Positions 20,766 to 29,540 of a DNA stretch of 47,962 bases are shown here, piece by piece. The stretch lies in assembly GCF_029892425.1 (NCBI RefSeq), contig NZ_JARXWB010000047.1:1-47962 (forward strand), read 5' to 3'. The notes under the pieces are model-generated. The model had not been told where the DNA came from. It searched no databases and saw nothing but the letters and a program-made list of their open reading frames with translations. A program made the position numbers and the translations under genes. This stretch comes from Bradyrhizobium sp. BR13661 (GTDB lineage: Bacteria > Pseudomonadota > Alphaproteobacteria > Rhizobiales > Xanthobacteraceae). The first letter of the stretch is position 1; each line of letters begins with the position of its first letter.

Positions 20766-23636
20766 TTACACGAATTGAAAGCTGAGCTGATGCGCGAGCA
20801 AGTGTGCTGCGCTGATGTTCTGAAACGTGATGGAGTCGTGAGCGGCATCCATAATGACGGCATTGCCATGCGAATCTTCGCTCGTCGCTGCCAACAACGC
20901 GTCCATTTTTGCAAAGATTACGTGATCGATCTGGACAGTATCTGTTCCTGGCTTGAAGTTTGAAATTGTTGCTTGGCCAAAATTCGGCGCGAAGACAAAA
21001 TTAGCCAAATCAACTCCAGATGATTTGCCGTCCCCAGCATTCAGACCGCTGCTACCGTCGGTTCCGATGATATGGACCATAGCGCTATTAGCGCTTGCGG
21101 CTACCGGTTGCTCGACCGTGGGTGGGTCATATACTATGGTTCCGCCAGCGCCATCGCCCGCAAACGAAAAGTTAGCGAGAGAATAACTGCCAACGAAGTG
21201 CAGGACATCGACAGTCGATCCATTGCTCACCGACAGAACGCCAGTAGAACCATTATAGATGGAATTGGTTTGTATTGAACTGTTGTACGCAATATTGACG
21301 AGATCAATTTGATCGGATCCTGCTAGAGTGCCATCTCCAGTGAAGCCGACAATTTGTCCGGTAAACGTCGACGGCATGTCGAGCTTCAACATCCCGGTCG
21401 AGCTACTGAATGTCACTGATCCGGAATCGCTGTTGGCCAATTCGAGTTTGCCACCAGCATTAATAATCTGGTCGACCACGCCATCATTAACAAGGTTTTG
21501 GTAGAAGACGGGTTCGAACGATTTAAAGCTGCTTCCCGACATCCAACCGCCGGTTGCATTGCCGAGATAGTTGCCCCTACTGTCGGTATTCCAAATCGTA
21601 TATAGATCTTGGCCCACGGCCTTCCAGGCAACTTCGTACCCTGTAGCCGTTGCTTCAGCACCAATCGGTACGCAACCTGCAAACTCGCCCGCGACAACTG
21701 CTGCCCCGTTAAATTGCAACTCCGGTCCAGTCCCAGAGCTGCTATCGGTGAGCTGATAATTGTTACCGATCTGTACCAAGCCCGTTGACCCTGCCGGTGG
21801 AGTGACCGGCGAAGTCTTGAGGATAAAGTCGAGCGCAGCGCTGCTGCCGATGTTGCCGGCGGCGTCAGTATCCTCAGCCACGATGCTATGACTTCCATCG
21901 CCCACGAGCGTGACGTTGGTGGACCAGGATCCGTCGGCCTGCACGGTCGCAATGGCCAGCGGCGTGGTGCTGCCGTTGTCATAGAGATCGACGGTGGTAC
22001 CGACCGCGGCCCCCCCGGCAGTGACCGTTCCGGAAATGGTTTGGATCGCTTGACCAACGGGGCCGCCAGTGCTGGAAATCGCAACGCTCGGAGGAATGGT
22101 AGGCTGGGGCCCGGTCACACCATCGCCAACTAGCTCATGATAGAAGCTGGGCTGATACGATTCCAAGCTGCTTCCTGACATCCAGCCGCCGGTCGCGTTG
22201 CCAAGATAATGGCCGTTGCTGTCGGTATTCCAGATCGTATATAGATCTTGGTCCACGGCCTTCCAGGCAACTTCGTAGCCCGTAGCCGTTGCTTCAGCAC
22301 CAATCGGTACGCAACCAGCAAACTCGCCCGCGACAACTGCTGCCCCGTTAAATTGCAACTCGGGCCCCGCCCCGGTGCTGCTGTTTTTGAGATAATAATT
22401 GTTACCAATTTCGGTAAGGATTGTTGAGCTGGACGATTGGACTGTGGCCGCCGACACTTGGATTATGAGCGGGTGATCAGTTAAGCCGAGATCGACCGTC
22501 GATACGTTATGCAACGCCTGTACTGGCGTTGAGCCCTGCAATGGGTCAAAAATCTCCACGGTGGTGAAAGTTTGACCGAGATTTACGGTCACATTGGTTG
22601 CCGATATCGCAATAGCGCGATCGTTTAGCTGGTCCCACACGTCCGGCTCGTTCCAAACCATGATTTGAAACGAGCCATCCGATTTTTCAGTGAGATAGTT
22701 ATGTCCGGTCGAAGGAAGTCCGCTGATTGAATAATTAAGTGCCCCCGAGCTAAATGTATTTGCGTTAGCTCCGCTGTCGCCCAGAATGGTTGTTAGATTG
22801 TGGATCGCGACAGCTGCGGGCTTCGGCGAGTTGTCCAACCTAAAAAGGCCAAAGTGATCCTCCTGATTGGCACCGCTAGGATCAGGGTACGCGTCTAGGA
22901 GCTGGTAAATAAACGTTTGCTTTGCGCCAAGCTGCGCCGCATCCATGTACGTGTTTAGTAGAAGTTTCGCCTGGGTATTCTCATCGACTCCCTCCCATCC
23001 GCCTGCGGCAAATGCCGTCAGGGAGGTATGGTAGCCAGTCTCGGTCAACACGAAAGGCTTACCCGGGTCAGCGGCCTCTTGCTGAGATACATCTGATAGG
23101 ATCGTGTCGCGCGGCTCATCGCCATTCTTGGGATATGGATGTGCATTATCCCAATCCGACTGAGACGCCGTAAACGGACCCGTAAAGCCGATAACTGGAA
23201 TATTTTTGAGTAGCGGATCGGCTTTTACTGCATTGAATAGCGCACTCTGATAAGCTTCCGCAGCGGCCGTGCCGGTCAAACCGAGATATGTTACAGGAAA
23301 GTTATTGACTTCGTTTGGGCCTTCGATGCCGATGATTGAACCGGGATGTGCCGCAGCGAAATCGTGCAGCCGCTGCACCAGCAAAAGCGGGTCCGTGCCA
23401 CTGGCAAAAAATATAAACTTTATGCCGGCATCGGCTGCATTGCCAAGGTGGATTTGTCCTAATGTGTCATTGTCGGGATTTGGAGCCTCATCGCGGACAG
23501 CCTTTATGCCCAGATATCCTAGATCAGCCAGGTCCGCACTGATGTTCCTGTAGCCACTATCTGTGTAGTTGATATGCGTATCGACGCCCATTGCGCCTAA
23601 AAAATCGCCAGCACGCACGGCGGAGATAGCTGACAT
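20766..23636 (-). CDS. Large secreted glycosidase-like protein with Trp-rich modules
   Basis: The 956-residue protein has no signal peptide and probably leaves by a type I secretion system. Residues 1-330 form a TIM-barrel glycosidase: Glu109 in GIEGPNEVNNF and Glu199 in FVLTETGYHT fit the acid/base and nucleophile of clan GH-A. About 405-505 and 610-720 are two nearly identical tryptophan-rich modules (YEVAWKAVDQDLYTIWNTDS; PF07483 type). A bacterial Ig-like domain lies between them (about 510-600). The C-terminus (about 730-956) is Asp/Gly/Ser-rich and ends in DAAHDSITFQNISAAHLL. It likely acts on, or adheres to, surface or plant polysaccharides. It is transcribed away from the sugar genes to its right. 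Confidence 0.75.
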   Translation of the reverse strand: MSAISAVRAGDFLGAMGVDTHINYTDSGYRNISADLADLGYLGIKAVRDEAPNPDNDTLGQIHLGNAADAGIKFIFFASGTDPLLLVQRLHDFAAAHPGSIIGIEGPNEVNNFPVTYLGLTGTAAAEAYQSALFNAVKADPLLKNIPVIGFTGPFTASQSDWDNAHPYPKNGDEPRDTILSDVSQQEAADPGKPFVLTETGYHTSLTAFAAGGWEGVDENTQAKLLLNTYMDAAQLGAKQTFIYQLLDAYPDPSGANQEDHFGLFRLDNSPKPAAVAIHNLTTILGDSGANANTFSSGALNYSISGLPSTGHNYLTEKSDGSFQIMVWNEPDVWDQLNDRAIAISATNVTVNLGQTFTTVEIFDPLQGSTPVQALHNVSTVDLGLTDHPLIIQVSAATVQSSSSTILTEIGNNYYLKNSSTGAGPELQFNGAAVVAGEFAGCVPIGAEATATGYEVAWKAVDQDLYTIWNTDSNGHYLGNATGGWMSGSSLESYQPSFYHELVGDGVTGPQPTIPPSVAISSTGGPVGQAIQTISGTVTAGGAAVGTTVDLYDNGSTTPLAIATVQADGSWSTNVTLVGDGSHSIVAEDTDAAGNIGSSAALDFILKTSPVTPPAGSTGLVQIGNNYQLTDSSSGTGPELQFNGAAVVAGEFAGCVPIGAEATATGYEVAWKAVGQDLYTIWNTDSRGNYLGNATGGWMSGSSFKSFEPVFYQNLVNDGVVDQIINAGGKLELANSDSGSVTFSSSTGMLKLDMPSTFTGQIVGFTGDGTLAGSDQIDLVNIAYNSSIQTNSIYNGSTGVLSVSNGSTVDVLHFVGSYSLANFSFAGDGAGGTIVYDPPTVEQPVAASANSAMVHIIGTDGSSGLNAGDGKSSGVDLANFVFAPNFGQATISNFKPGTDTVQIDHVIFAKMDALLAATSEDSHGNAVIMDAAHDSITFQNISAAHLLAHQLSFQFV
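21526..21743. repeat. 218-bp direct repeat inside the glycosidase-like gene, copy 1
   Basis: Encodes the C-terminal of the two Trp-rich modules. It matches 22165-22382 at roughly nine in ten bases and is offset by 639 bases (213 codons), so recombination would keep the frame. Confidence 0.85.
22165..22382. repeat. 218-bp direct repeat inside the glycosidase-like gene, copy 2
   Basis: Partner of 21526-21743. A stretch of about 60 bases around 22300-22360 is nearly identical to the other copy, pointing to recent duplication or gene conversion. Confidence 0.85.
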
Positions 23637-23915
23637 TTGTTTTCCTGTCGCGGTGCACGAGACCCAATTAATTTATCTACATTAATCGACTTACTTACAC
23701 AACGGCACAATTTTAGCGCATGCAAGATTGCGCCGACGCCCCGACCGGAACGCCATTCACTTCGCAACAATTGCATAATGGGCGTGCCGAAACGCTTGCC
23801 GTCCTCATAGTGTCAAAGCCGGCGCCTTCCGACAATTCCGCAAAAAATTTTGGCGATCCTATAATTCCGTTTGTAAGCGCTAAGCCGATACCCTCGGTTC
23901 GACGTTAGATTAGAT

Positions 23916-24371
23916 GTGCGAAGAAGCCTCCGGATTGAAATGGAGGTCCGGGATGGGATTGGACGGCAAAAAGTACGTCCATTTAGGCAGCTCTCAGTTG
24001 GAGCGGTCAGCCGGCTTGAGGTGCTTGAGGGCCCGTCCGGACGTCGTGAGCGTTCGGAGGCCGAGCGGGCTCGGATGGTCGCGGAAAGCCTGCTGCCGGG
24101 TGCTCAGGTGGCGGAGGTGGCTCGCAGGCACGGCGCGACGCGTTGGCAGATTTACGATTGGCGGCGACGCTTTCGGCAGCGAGGCGAATTGCCGTGGTGC
24201 GAGGCTTCGCAGCCGTTCGCGCCGCTGGTTGTGGAAGGGCGACTAGCGGAGGATCACGTTCCGTCGGTCAAGCTCGAGATTGCGATTGGCGACGTCGTTG
24301 TGCGGACGGAAGCGGCTATTGATTGTGAGCCACTGTCTCGGTTGATCCGTGCGGTGCGAGCGTCGCGATGA
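23916..24371 (+). CDS. tnpA: IS66 accessory protein TnpA
   Basis: The 151-residue frame (GTG 23916; ATG 23940 is an alternative) has the IS66 TnpA layout: LEVLEGPSGRRERSEAERAR, then the helix-turn-helix LLPGAQVAEVARRHGATRWQ and IYDWRRRFRQRGEL, and a C-terminal VKLEIAIGDVVVRTE strand block. TnpA is required for IS66 transposition together with TnpB and TnpC. The gene is intact but the element is not, so transposition needs proteins supplied from elsewhere. Confidence 0.8.
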   Translation: MRRSLRIEMEVRDGIGRQKVRPFRQLSVGAVSRLEVLEGPSGRRERSEAERARMVAESLLPGAQVAEVARRHGATRWQIYDWRRRFRQRGELPWCEASQPFAPLVVEGRLAEDHVPSVKLEIAIGDVVVRTEAAIDCEPLSRLIRAVRASR

Positions 24372-24577
24372 TCACGCCCGGTGCTGATCTGAAGATCTAC
24401 ATTGCGACGCGGCCCATCGACTTCCGCTGTGGGCATGATGGGCTTGCTGCGAAGGTGCAGCAGATGCTTGGTCTGGATCCGTTCAGCGGTGCAGCCTTCG
24501 TGTTCCGGTCGAAACGGGCGGACCGGATCAAGATTTTGGTATGGGATCGAACGGGCTTGGTGCTCGAGCACAACTAA
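24368..24577 (+). pseudogene. tnpB: IS66 TnpB, truncated
   Basis: Overlapping tnpA by four bases (ATGA), this frame gives LKIYIATRPIDFRCGHDGLA and SKRADRIKILVWDRTGLVL, the conserved TnpB core. It ends after 69 residues with EHN instead of the usual continuation to about 115 residues. The break point at about 24565 marks a later insertion or deletion. Confidence 0.8.
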
Positions 24578-24583
24578 TTGGCT

Positions 24584-24895
24584 TCATACTACAGCCCTTT
24601 CTTTAGGATCGATGCATTTTGAAGAGTTGAGCTGACGAATGATCTCAGCGCGGTGGGCAAGCTGTTTCCATCGGCTGCATTGCTTGGCCGGGACGTGCGG
24701 TCCTGGCGGTTCATAGAGGCCGATATAGCCATTGTAGGCATGTCTTTTCACGATGCCGTATTTCGCCCACCTGACCAGGGTACTTTCGGAGATCACGCTG
24801 CAGCGTGTCGGCGCCGTGTTCAAGGATAGGCGTATGCCTACCTTACCGCTATCCTTACAACTATCCTTTGACATTGTGACCTCGCGACAAACCAT
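24584..24895 (-). pseudogene. Recombinase C-terminal remnant
   Basis: The translation includes SESTLVRWAKYGIVKRHAYN then GYIGLYEPPGPHVPAKQCSR and WKQLAHRAEII. I associate this block with the C-terminal part of serine-recombinase or invertase-like proteins on rhizobial mobile elements: a helix-turn-helix followed by Y-x-x-L-Y-E-x-PGP. The catalytic N-terminal domain is absent and the residues before SESTLV look non-coding, so this is a fragment. Family memory is moderate. Confidence 0.45.
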
Positions 24896-25122
24896 TCTCC
24901 GAGATCCTTCTAGCCGACCAGATCAGCCCTCAGCGCGTGGTCTTTGCATGACGCTCACGTTGCAACCGCAATCTCTGTTGTCGACATAACTAATTTGCTG
25001 AAAACGCCTAACGAAGACGCAGCAGGGGGATCGCTGTCGATCTTGCGGATCGCTTTGCTGACACGCGCGTATCGTGGTTACTGAATAATGCCTTCCCAAT
25101 ATTTCGATTGTAAGCCGGTCGG

Positions 25123-26280
25123 CTACGCGAGTTGCGCAATTGAGCTAGCCAACACCTTTGCTCTAAGTTGCATCAACCCAAATGGATAGTTCTCACCGAG
25201 GGAAATACTACAAGTCCTATTCAGAATGTCGAGCGAGCGGGAACACTCGTTAGCGGAGTACGAGATCTTGCGGTGTGCCCACTTGTAAGGGCTCATACGC
25301 TCATCGAACGTGCGTTGCGTCAAAATCGGAATCCAATTGGTGTAAATGTGGCGATGTGTATCAATCAGTCTTTGGACACCTCGATGAGCGGCGAAATTCT
25401 TTGCACGGTCCGCATCATCGAAAATTACGGTCAAGCCGATAGCGTTAGCCGGGTCATTGTGCGGTGAAATCCGAAACCCTTTACTCGTTGCAAGGTATTT
25501 AGTCATCATCGCTCGACGCCTAGAAAGGCGGCGTAAAAGCGGGTCAAGCCGAGGTAATTGAGCATAAAGAACGGCGCCGGTTAGCTCGGACACTTTGAAA
25601 TTTACTCCCGCAAAAACAGGCTCGTCAACATCAAGTCCTAACTGCCGTTCATAGGACCCTGCGTCATGATAGATTCGCGCGCGTGTAAAAATTCGATCAT
25701 CATTTGTAAGTACGGCACCGCCTTCGCCTGCATTCAGGTTTTTATGTTGATTGAAGCTGAAAGCTCCGACCTCACCGATGGTACCAACGCGGCGCCCCCG
25801 GTAGATTGCTCCAACAGCTTGGCAAGCGTCTTCAATGATTTTAAGTTTGAACTGCTTAGCAATACTGGAAATCGGGTCCATATCGCACACTAAGTTTAGC
25901 ATATGAACGGGTATGATGGCCCTCGTATACGGAGTAATCTTCCTCCTAATGTCTTCAGGATCGATCGTGAGGCTTTCATTTATATCAACCAAAATTGGCA
26001 CCGCGCCAACAGCCAACGGGGCGATAGCAGTCGAAACCCAAGTGTAGGCCGGCACGAGAACCTCGTCCCCCGGACCTATCCCAGCTCCGACTAACGCGGC
26101 AATCAGCGCACTCGTGCCGCTGTTGACCGTGAGAACATGCCTGGTTCCCAGCTTTTCACTAAGTTGGTGTTCGAAGCGCGCCGTGAAGCCACGATTTCCT
26201 ATATCGTATCTAAGCAAACTTCCGCCAGCGATCGCCCGACCGAGGGCCAGCCATTCTGAAAGCCCTAATGCGCGTTGCAT
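25123..26280 (-). CDS. DegT/DnrJ/EryC1/StrS-type sugar aminotransferase
   Basis: The 385-residue protein is a full-length PLP enzyme of fold type I. It shows TVNSGTSALIAALVGAGIGP (residues about 51-70), PAYTWVSTA, the cofactor-binding EDACQAVGA (150-158) and the Schiff-base lysine Lys180 in FSFNQHKNLNAGEGGAV. These enzymes transfer an amino group to keto-sugars bound to nucleotides, or act as dehydratases, in surface-polysaccharide and antibiotic sugar synthesis. ATG 26280 has GGAG ten bases upstream. No other nucleotide-sugar gene is directly adjacent. The amino acids after 300 are less typical, so the substrate cannot be told. Confidence 0.85.
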   Translation of the reverse strand: MQRALGLSEWLALGRAIAGGSLLRYDIGNRGFTARFEHQLSEKLGTRHVLTVNSGTSALIAALVGAGIGPGDEVLVPAYTWVSTAIAPLAVGAVPILVDINESLTIDPEDIRRKITPYTRAIIPVHMLNLVCDMDPISSIAKQFKLKIIEDACQAVGAIYRGRRVGTIGEVGAFSFNQHKNLNAGEGGAVLTNDDRIFTRARIYHDAGSYERQLGLDVDEPVFAGVNFKVSELTGAVLYAQLPRLDPLLRRLSRRRAMMTKYLATSKGFRISPHNDPANAIGLTVIFDDADRAKNFAAHRGVQRLIDTHRHIYTNWIPILTQRTFDERMSPYKWAHRKISYSANECSRSLDILNRTCSISLGENYPFGLMQLRAKVLASSIAQLA

Positions 26281-26950
26281 GCTGATATTGCTCCGTGACC
26301 TTTGTAAGACAAATCATAACTTTTAGAACTTTGTGTGCACATTGGACGCTCGATCGGATGATTTGAAATGGCTGTTCCTCAAGCGGCGACATTTTTGCTT
26401 TAATTTTAGGCGATCTTGTCATTCCATGCGAGCCCGAGGCGGACGTGAGCATTAGTTGCGCAGGTGCTTGATCAACGACCCCGATGCAAAACGTGATCAG
26501 ACCGCTTACATCCACAGCAACCCTGAACAGCTCAACTTGACTCATCATTAGGGATGCCATCGCCCATCGAACCTTCGTCAATTGGCCTCGATCTACCGGT
26601 CAGCGCCGTTGCGCATGATCGAGCACAAATCGAGTCCGTTGCTTGCGGGATTTGAGGCCGGTAATCGAGGTGATCGTGACCCGTGGCACGATTGAGAATG
26701 AGGTGGACCAACTACAATCAGGGAGCGGCAGAGCCAACATTCGAAACTGCCTTGGGCTGCTGCGTACGCTGATCGGCCTTGTAGGTTGTTAGGCAACCGC
26801 GGCAAACGAAGATAAATGAATCGGTTGGGTTAACTATCCATCAGCGCGGCCTCTGCCAGCCGCCAGACCTAACCGTGCGGCGAGCTCCGTGTTCCTTTTG
26901 GCGCACAGATCCATGATTCGTTTTTTCGCCGGTTGTAGGAGATGTTTTCC
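26281..26950. other. Stretch without a supported gene
   Basis: Only frames without clear protein pattern occur. The promoter of the aminotransferase gene should lie near 26290-26400. Further right I recognise nothing. Confidence 0.4.
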
Positions 26951-27106
26951 ATGCCAAACGGTAGTGAGGATCTGCAAATATTTTCTCTCAACAAGGCGTT
27001 TCAAAAAATAACAGACCAGGACACACGGCGATCGATTGTATTAAACGTGGAGGCCGCGTTTGAGCACGAACAATCGCAGCAAAAGTCTCGGCGCACCAAG
27101 CACTAG
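26951..27106 (+). CDS. Small hypothetical protein, 51 aa
   Basis: ATG 26951 is preceded by GGAG nine bases upstream and gives 51 residues: MPNGSEDLQIFSLNKAFQKI, then TDQDTRRSIVLNVEAAFEHE and a basic end. The L-x-x-AF-x-x-I-x-D-x-x-x-RR-x-I-x-x-x-VEA pattern recalls a short helical protein common in Bradyrhizobium; its function is unknown. The in-frame ATG at 26942 is too close to the ribosome site. Confidence 0.55.
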   Translation: MPNGSEDLQIFSLNKAFQKITDQDTRRSIVLNVEAAFEHEQSQQKSRRTKH

Positions 27107-27342
27107 CCTGTCAGCTATCGCTTTGGTAGCAACCCTAGATTCGTTGCTGCGCATCGGAAGGTGTACAAAGCTGTCGGATATTTCGCGAGGGAAAGCCGAT
27201 GTGCCTTGCATTGGGCCTTCCGCAGTGGAAGGTTCGCTGGCACACGCTTATCCGGCGCGATGTACGAAACAGGCCGCCCTGATCCGTAAACCTGCCGCGC
27301 ATGATCATTTCCGCTGATTCAAGATGATAAAGTGAATCATCA

Positions 27343-27366
27343 AGCCCCCTCCCTGGCGAGGGGGCT
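27343..27366. terminator. GC-rich hairpin, terminator-like
   Basis: AGCCCCCTC and GAGGGGGCT form a perfect 9-bp stem with a 6-base loop. Only CTTC follows, so it is terminator-like but without a T-run. It could close the 26951-27106 transcript. Confidence 0.5.
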
Positions 27367-27509
27367 CTTCAGGAGACCACTAGTATTTCACATTTATGAC
27401 CCAAGGTGGAAATTGCGACCTTCACATTTTCATGCATTGTTGAATCGAATTTTTCAAAGTATCCTGGTTGTATTAGCGGCAGTTCCCTATTTTTGTTGAG
27501 GTGCGTTGC

Positions 27510-27731
27510 TTGAAAGCGTTGTCAGATGTAGCGGATTTTTGTTCGCGCTGTGGCGCGGACGTTCGAATAGTTTCTTTGAGATTCACCTGGCGTGGCGTGG
27601 AGACGACATCGTCTTGTCCAGAGTGCACGACAAGTGGGTCAGCAGGCGCCGACGTTAATTCGGCGCCTCAGCAAACCTTGGAATCACATAACACTTGGAA
27701 AAGTGAGTTGAAACGCGCTGTGAAACGCTAG
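27510..27731 (+). CDS. Small zinc-ribbon-like protein
   Basis: TTG 27510 with GAGG eight bases upstream is preferred to GTG 27501. The 73-residue product has two cysteine pairs, FCSRCGAD and SSCPECTT, separated by a strand RIVSLRFTWRGVETT, which fits a zinc ribbon. The lysine-rich end (KSELKRAVKR) may bind nucleic acid. No family was recognised. Confidence 0.45.
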   Translation: MKALSDVADFCSRCGADVRIVSLRFTWRGVETTSSCPECTTSGSAGADVNSAPQQTLESHNTWKSELKRAVKR

Positions 27732-28052
27732 GGGCTGGACCGTCTGCGGCGGGTACAGCAGCCGGGCCGCGGCGTCACGATAGGAACGATCGCTAGAGCA
27801 GATGCTAGATCCGACCGAAACTACTCAACGCATCTCGCCGTTTAAGCTCGATGCCTATAAAGTCGGTGAGGTGTGGAACTAAATTGCCGCCGGCACAGTG
27901 CTGATGGGCCCCCAAAGCGGCGCTTTTCATTGGCATAAGCCAGAGGGAGCGGACACACTGCGTGTTGCACCACCTCGCTGACGCGATTAAATGGCCATAG
28001 CTCATACATCGGCTTTTGCATGCGCCTTCAACCGTCCAAGGCAAGCGCCAGA
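27732..28052. other. Stretch without a supported gene
   Basis: A plus-strand segment reads RISPFKLDAYKVGEVWN-stop-IAAGTVLMGPQSGAF, which may be an eroded gene, but no family was recognised. Confidence 0.3.
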
Positions 28053-28421
28053 ATGATTGAGCCTGCGCACAGACGCCGCGGATGCTTGAAAATTAAGCTA
28101 ACTCGCCTCGCGCTGTTCGTGGCGGTCATCGCAGGTTCGGTCTACGCGGCGAACGCGCAGACTGGGCAACTCCCCCCGCACGCCGCATGGGACGGGTTGG
28201 GACCCGACCCCCACGCTGCTCCCTCAAATTTGAAGCGCATAGCGCGACACCGCGATGCGGAGCAAAAGACGAAGAGCCAACTCAACCCGACGACCAAACA
28301 GCTTCATCCCTTGGTGCCATCAAATGCTCTGCCGAACCGGGACTATCTTGAAGACCAAGCGGAGAAAGATGAGGAAAACCTGCAACTCAAGCGGGCCACG
28401 GAGATTTGCAGGGGATGTTGA
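28053..28421 (+). CDS. Exported hypothetical protein
   Basis: ATG 28053 (or TTG 28086) opens a protein with a signal sequence: basic start, hydrophobic core KLTRLALFVAVIAGSVYA and cleavage near ANAQ. The mature part (about 85-90 residues) is polar, rich in proline, lysine and asparagine, with a helical acidic end (DYLEDQAEKDEENLQLKRAT). It ends in CRGC. No family was recognised. It is likely periplasmic. Confidence 0.5.
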   Translation: MIEPAHRRRGCLKIKLTRLALFVAVIAGSVYAANAQTGQLPPHAAWDGLGPDPHAAPSNLKRIARHRDAEQKTKSQLNPTTKQLHPLVPSNALPNRDYLEDQAEKDEENLQLKRATEICRGC

Positions 28422-28588
28422 CGCCTCTCCGCTCAACTCTAACCGGCCCTCTAATGCTCGCCCAAGTCGTAGGTAGGCTAGTTGCTTGCGAGCTCTAAAG
28501 CGGGATGGGTTTAGTCTGAATTGGTTTGGGGTTCCCAAATCAGTCTATTTCCGATTCACCATGCGGGCTAGATAGGAGGCCAGTACGG

Positions 28589-28892
28589 ATGGCCAAGCCT
28601 TACTCTCTGGATCTTCGCAAGCGCGTCCTGGCTGCGATTGAAGGCGGGACGTCCCATAACCGGGCCGCCAAGGATTATGGACTGGCGATCAGCACGGCGA
28701 TCGGTTGGATGAAGCAGGTCGATGAGATGGGCAGCGTTTGAGCCTAGGCGGATCGGCGGCCGCAAGCCGAAGGCCATTTCGGGCGATCACACGGTCTGGC
28801 TCTCACGGCAGATCAAGAGTGACGACTTCGCCCCGCGCGGGCTCGTTGCCGAGCTGGCCGCTCGCGGCTTGACGGCGGCCTTGAGCTGTTGA
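28589..28892 (+). pseudogene. IS630-family transposase remnant
   Basis: ATG 28589 with AGGAGG upstream opens MAKPYSLDLRKRVLAAIEGG, TSHNRAAKDYGLAISTAIGW, the helix-turn-helix of IS630 transposases. After MGS the frame stops; the continuation FEPRRIGGRKPKAISGDHTV and RQIKSDDFAPRGLVAELAAR is one frame away. It then ends at 28892, without the DDE domain. It differs in sequence from the IS630 remnant at 20168. Confidence 0.8.
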
Positions 28893-28949
28893 CGCTACTA
28901 AGATGCCGACTTATTTTGCATACAAAATGGTGCTGTCGACGGGGACAAC

Positions 28950-29177
28950 ATGAGACTGAAATTCGTCCCGATCTCGGTGTCAGTCCTTCTGCTCGCGACG
29001 AGTGCGCATGCGGCCGGTTCAAAGCTCTTGAGGGACGCCGCAATCTTCCACGACGAACATCGGATTGAGTTGCTGATCCACAAGGAAGTGCGAGCAGAAC
29101 AAAGTGACGACTTCCAATCGTTTAAACAAGCTCTCGACGCTTTGAGCAAGGAAAGCACTTCTTTACAGCGTGATTGA
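28950..29177 (+). CDS. Small exported protein, 75 aa
   Basis: ATG 28950 has GGGGACA upstream. Residues 1-22 (MRLKFVPISVSVLLLATSAH, AAG) are a signal peptide. The mature 53 residues form an amphipathic helix set: LLRDAAIFHDEHRIELLIHK then AEQSDDFQSFKQALDALSKE. No cysteine and no known motif. It is probably a periplasmic small protein; function unknown. Confidence 0.6.
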   Translation: MRLKFVPISVSVLLLATSAHAAGSKLLRDAAIFHDEHRIELLIHKEVRAEQSDDFQSFKQALDALSKESTSLQRD

Positions 29178-29540
29178 ATACGGCCGCAATTTGCTCATTT
29201 TATGGTAGCTGCTACAAGAAGTACGTGCTGAGAAAATAACCAGCGAAACTTTTTAGCAGAAATTCGATTTTTTCCGTCTCTGAACTCAGCACGAGGGTTG
29301 CGGCTGATAGTCTTAAGTGCGGCAACGAAACCGGCCTCCCGGCGGTTTCGCGACGCAACTGCAGTTCGGATCGGCGCATCTTACGTCCTAAGAGAGGCGC
29401 GAAAGCAGGCGCCAGACACCGCTCCAGTACCGACTTTGCCGTCTCCAGTGGTACCCGTCTCAAGAACTGCGGCGGGGGCATTCGCGTTCCGACAATGTCA
29501 TGGATCGCGTGCAGCCATTAGTATCCCGGGTTGGAAGCGC
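29178..29540. other. Stretch without a supported gene
   Basis: No supported gene. It separates the small exported protein from the end of the convergent manC-type gene. Confidence 0.4.

Larger units (their letters stand above)
23873..24577 (+). mobile_element. IS66-family element, truncated
   Basis: A likely left end (GTAAGCGC, as in many IS66 elements) lies at 23873. It is followed by tnpA and the start of tnpB, overlapping by ATGA. The rest of tnpB, tnpC and the right end are absent, cut at about 24565 where a recombinase remnant on the other strand begins. Confidence 0.8.
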
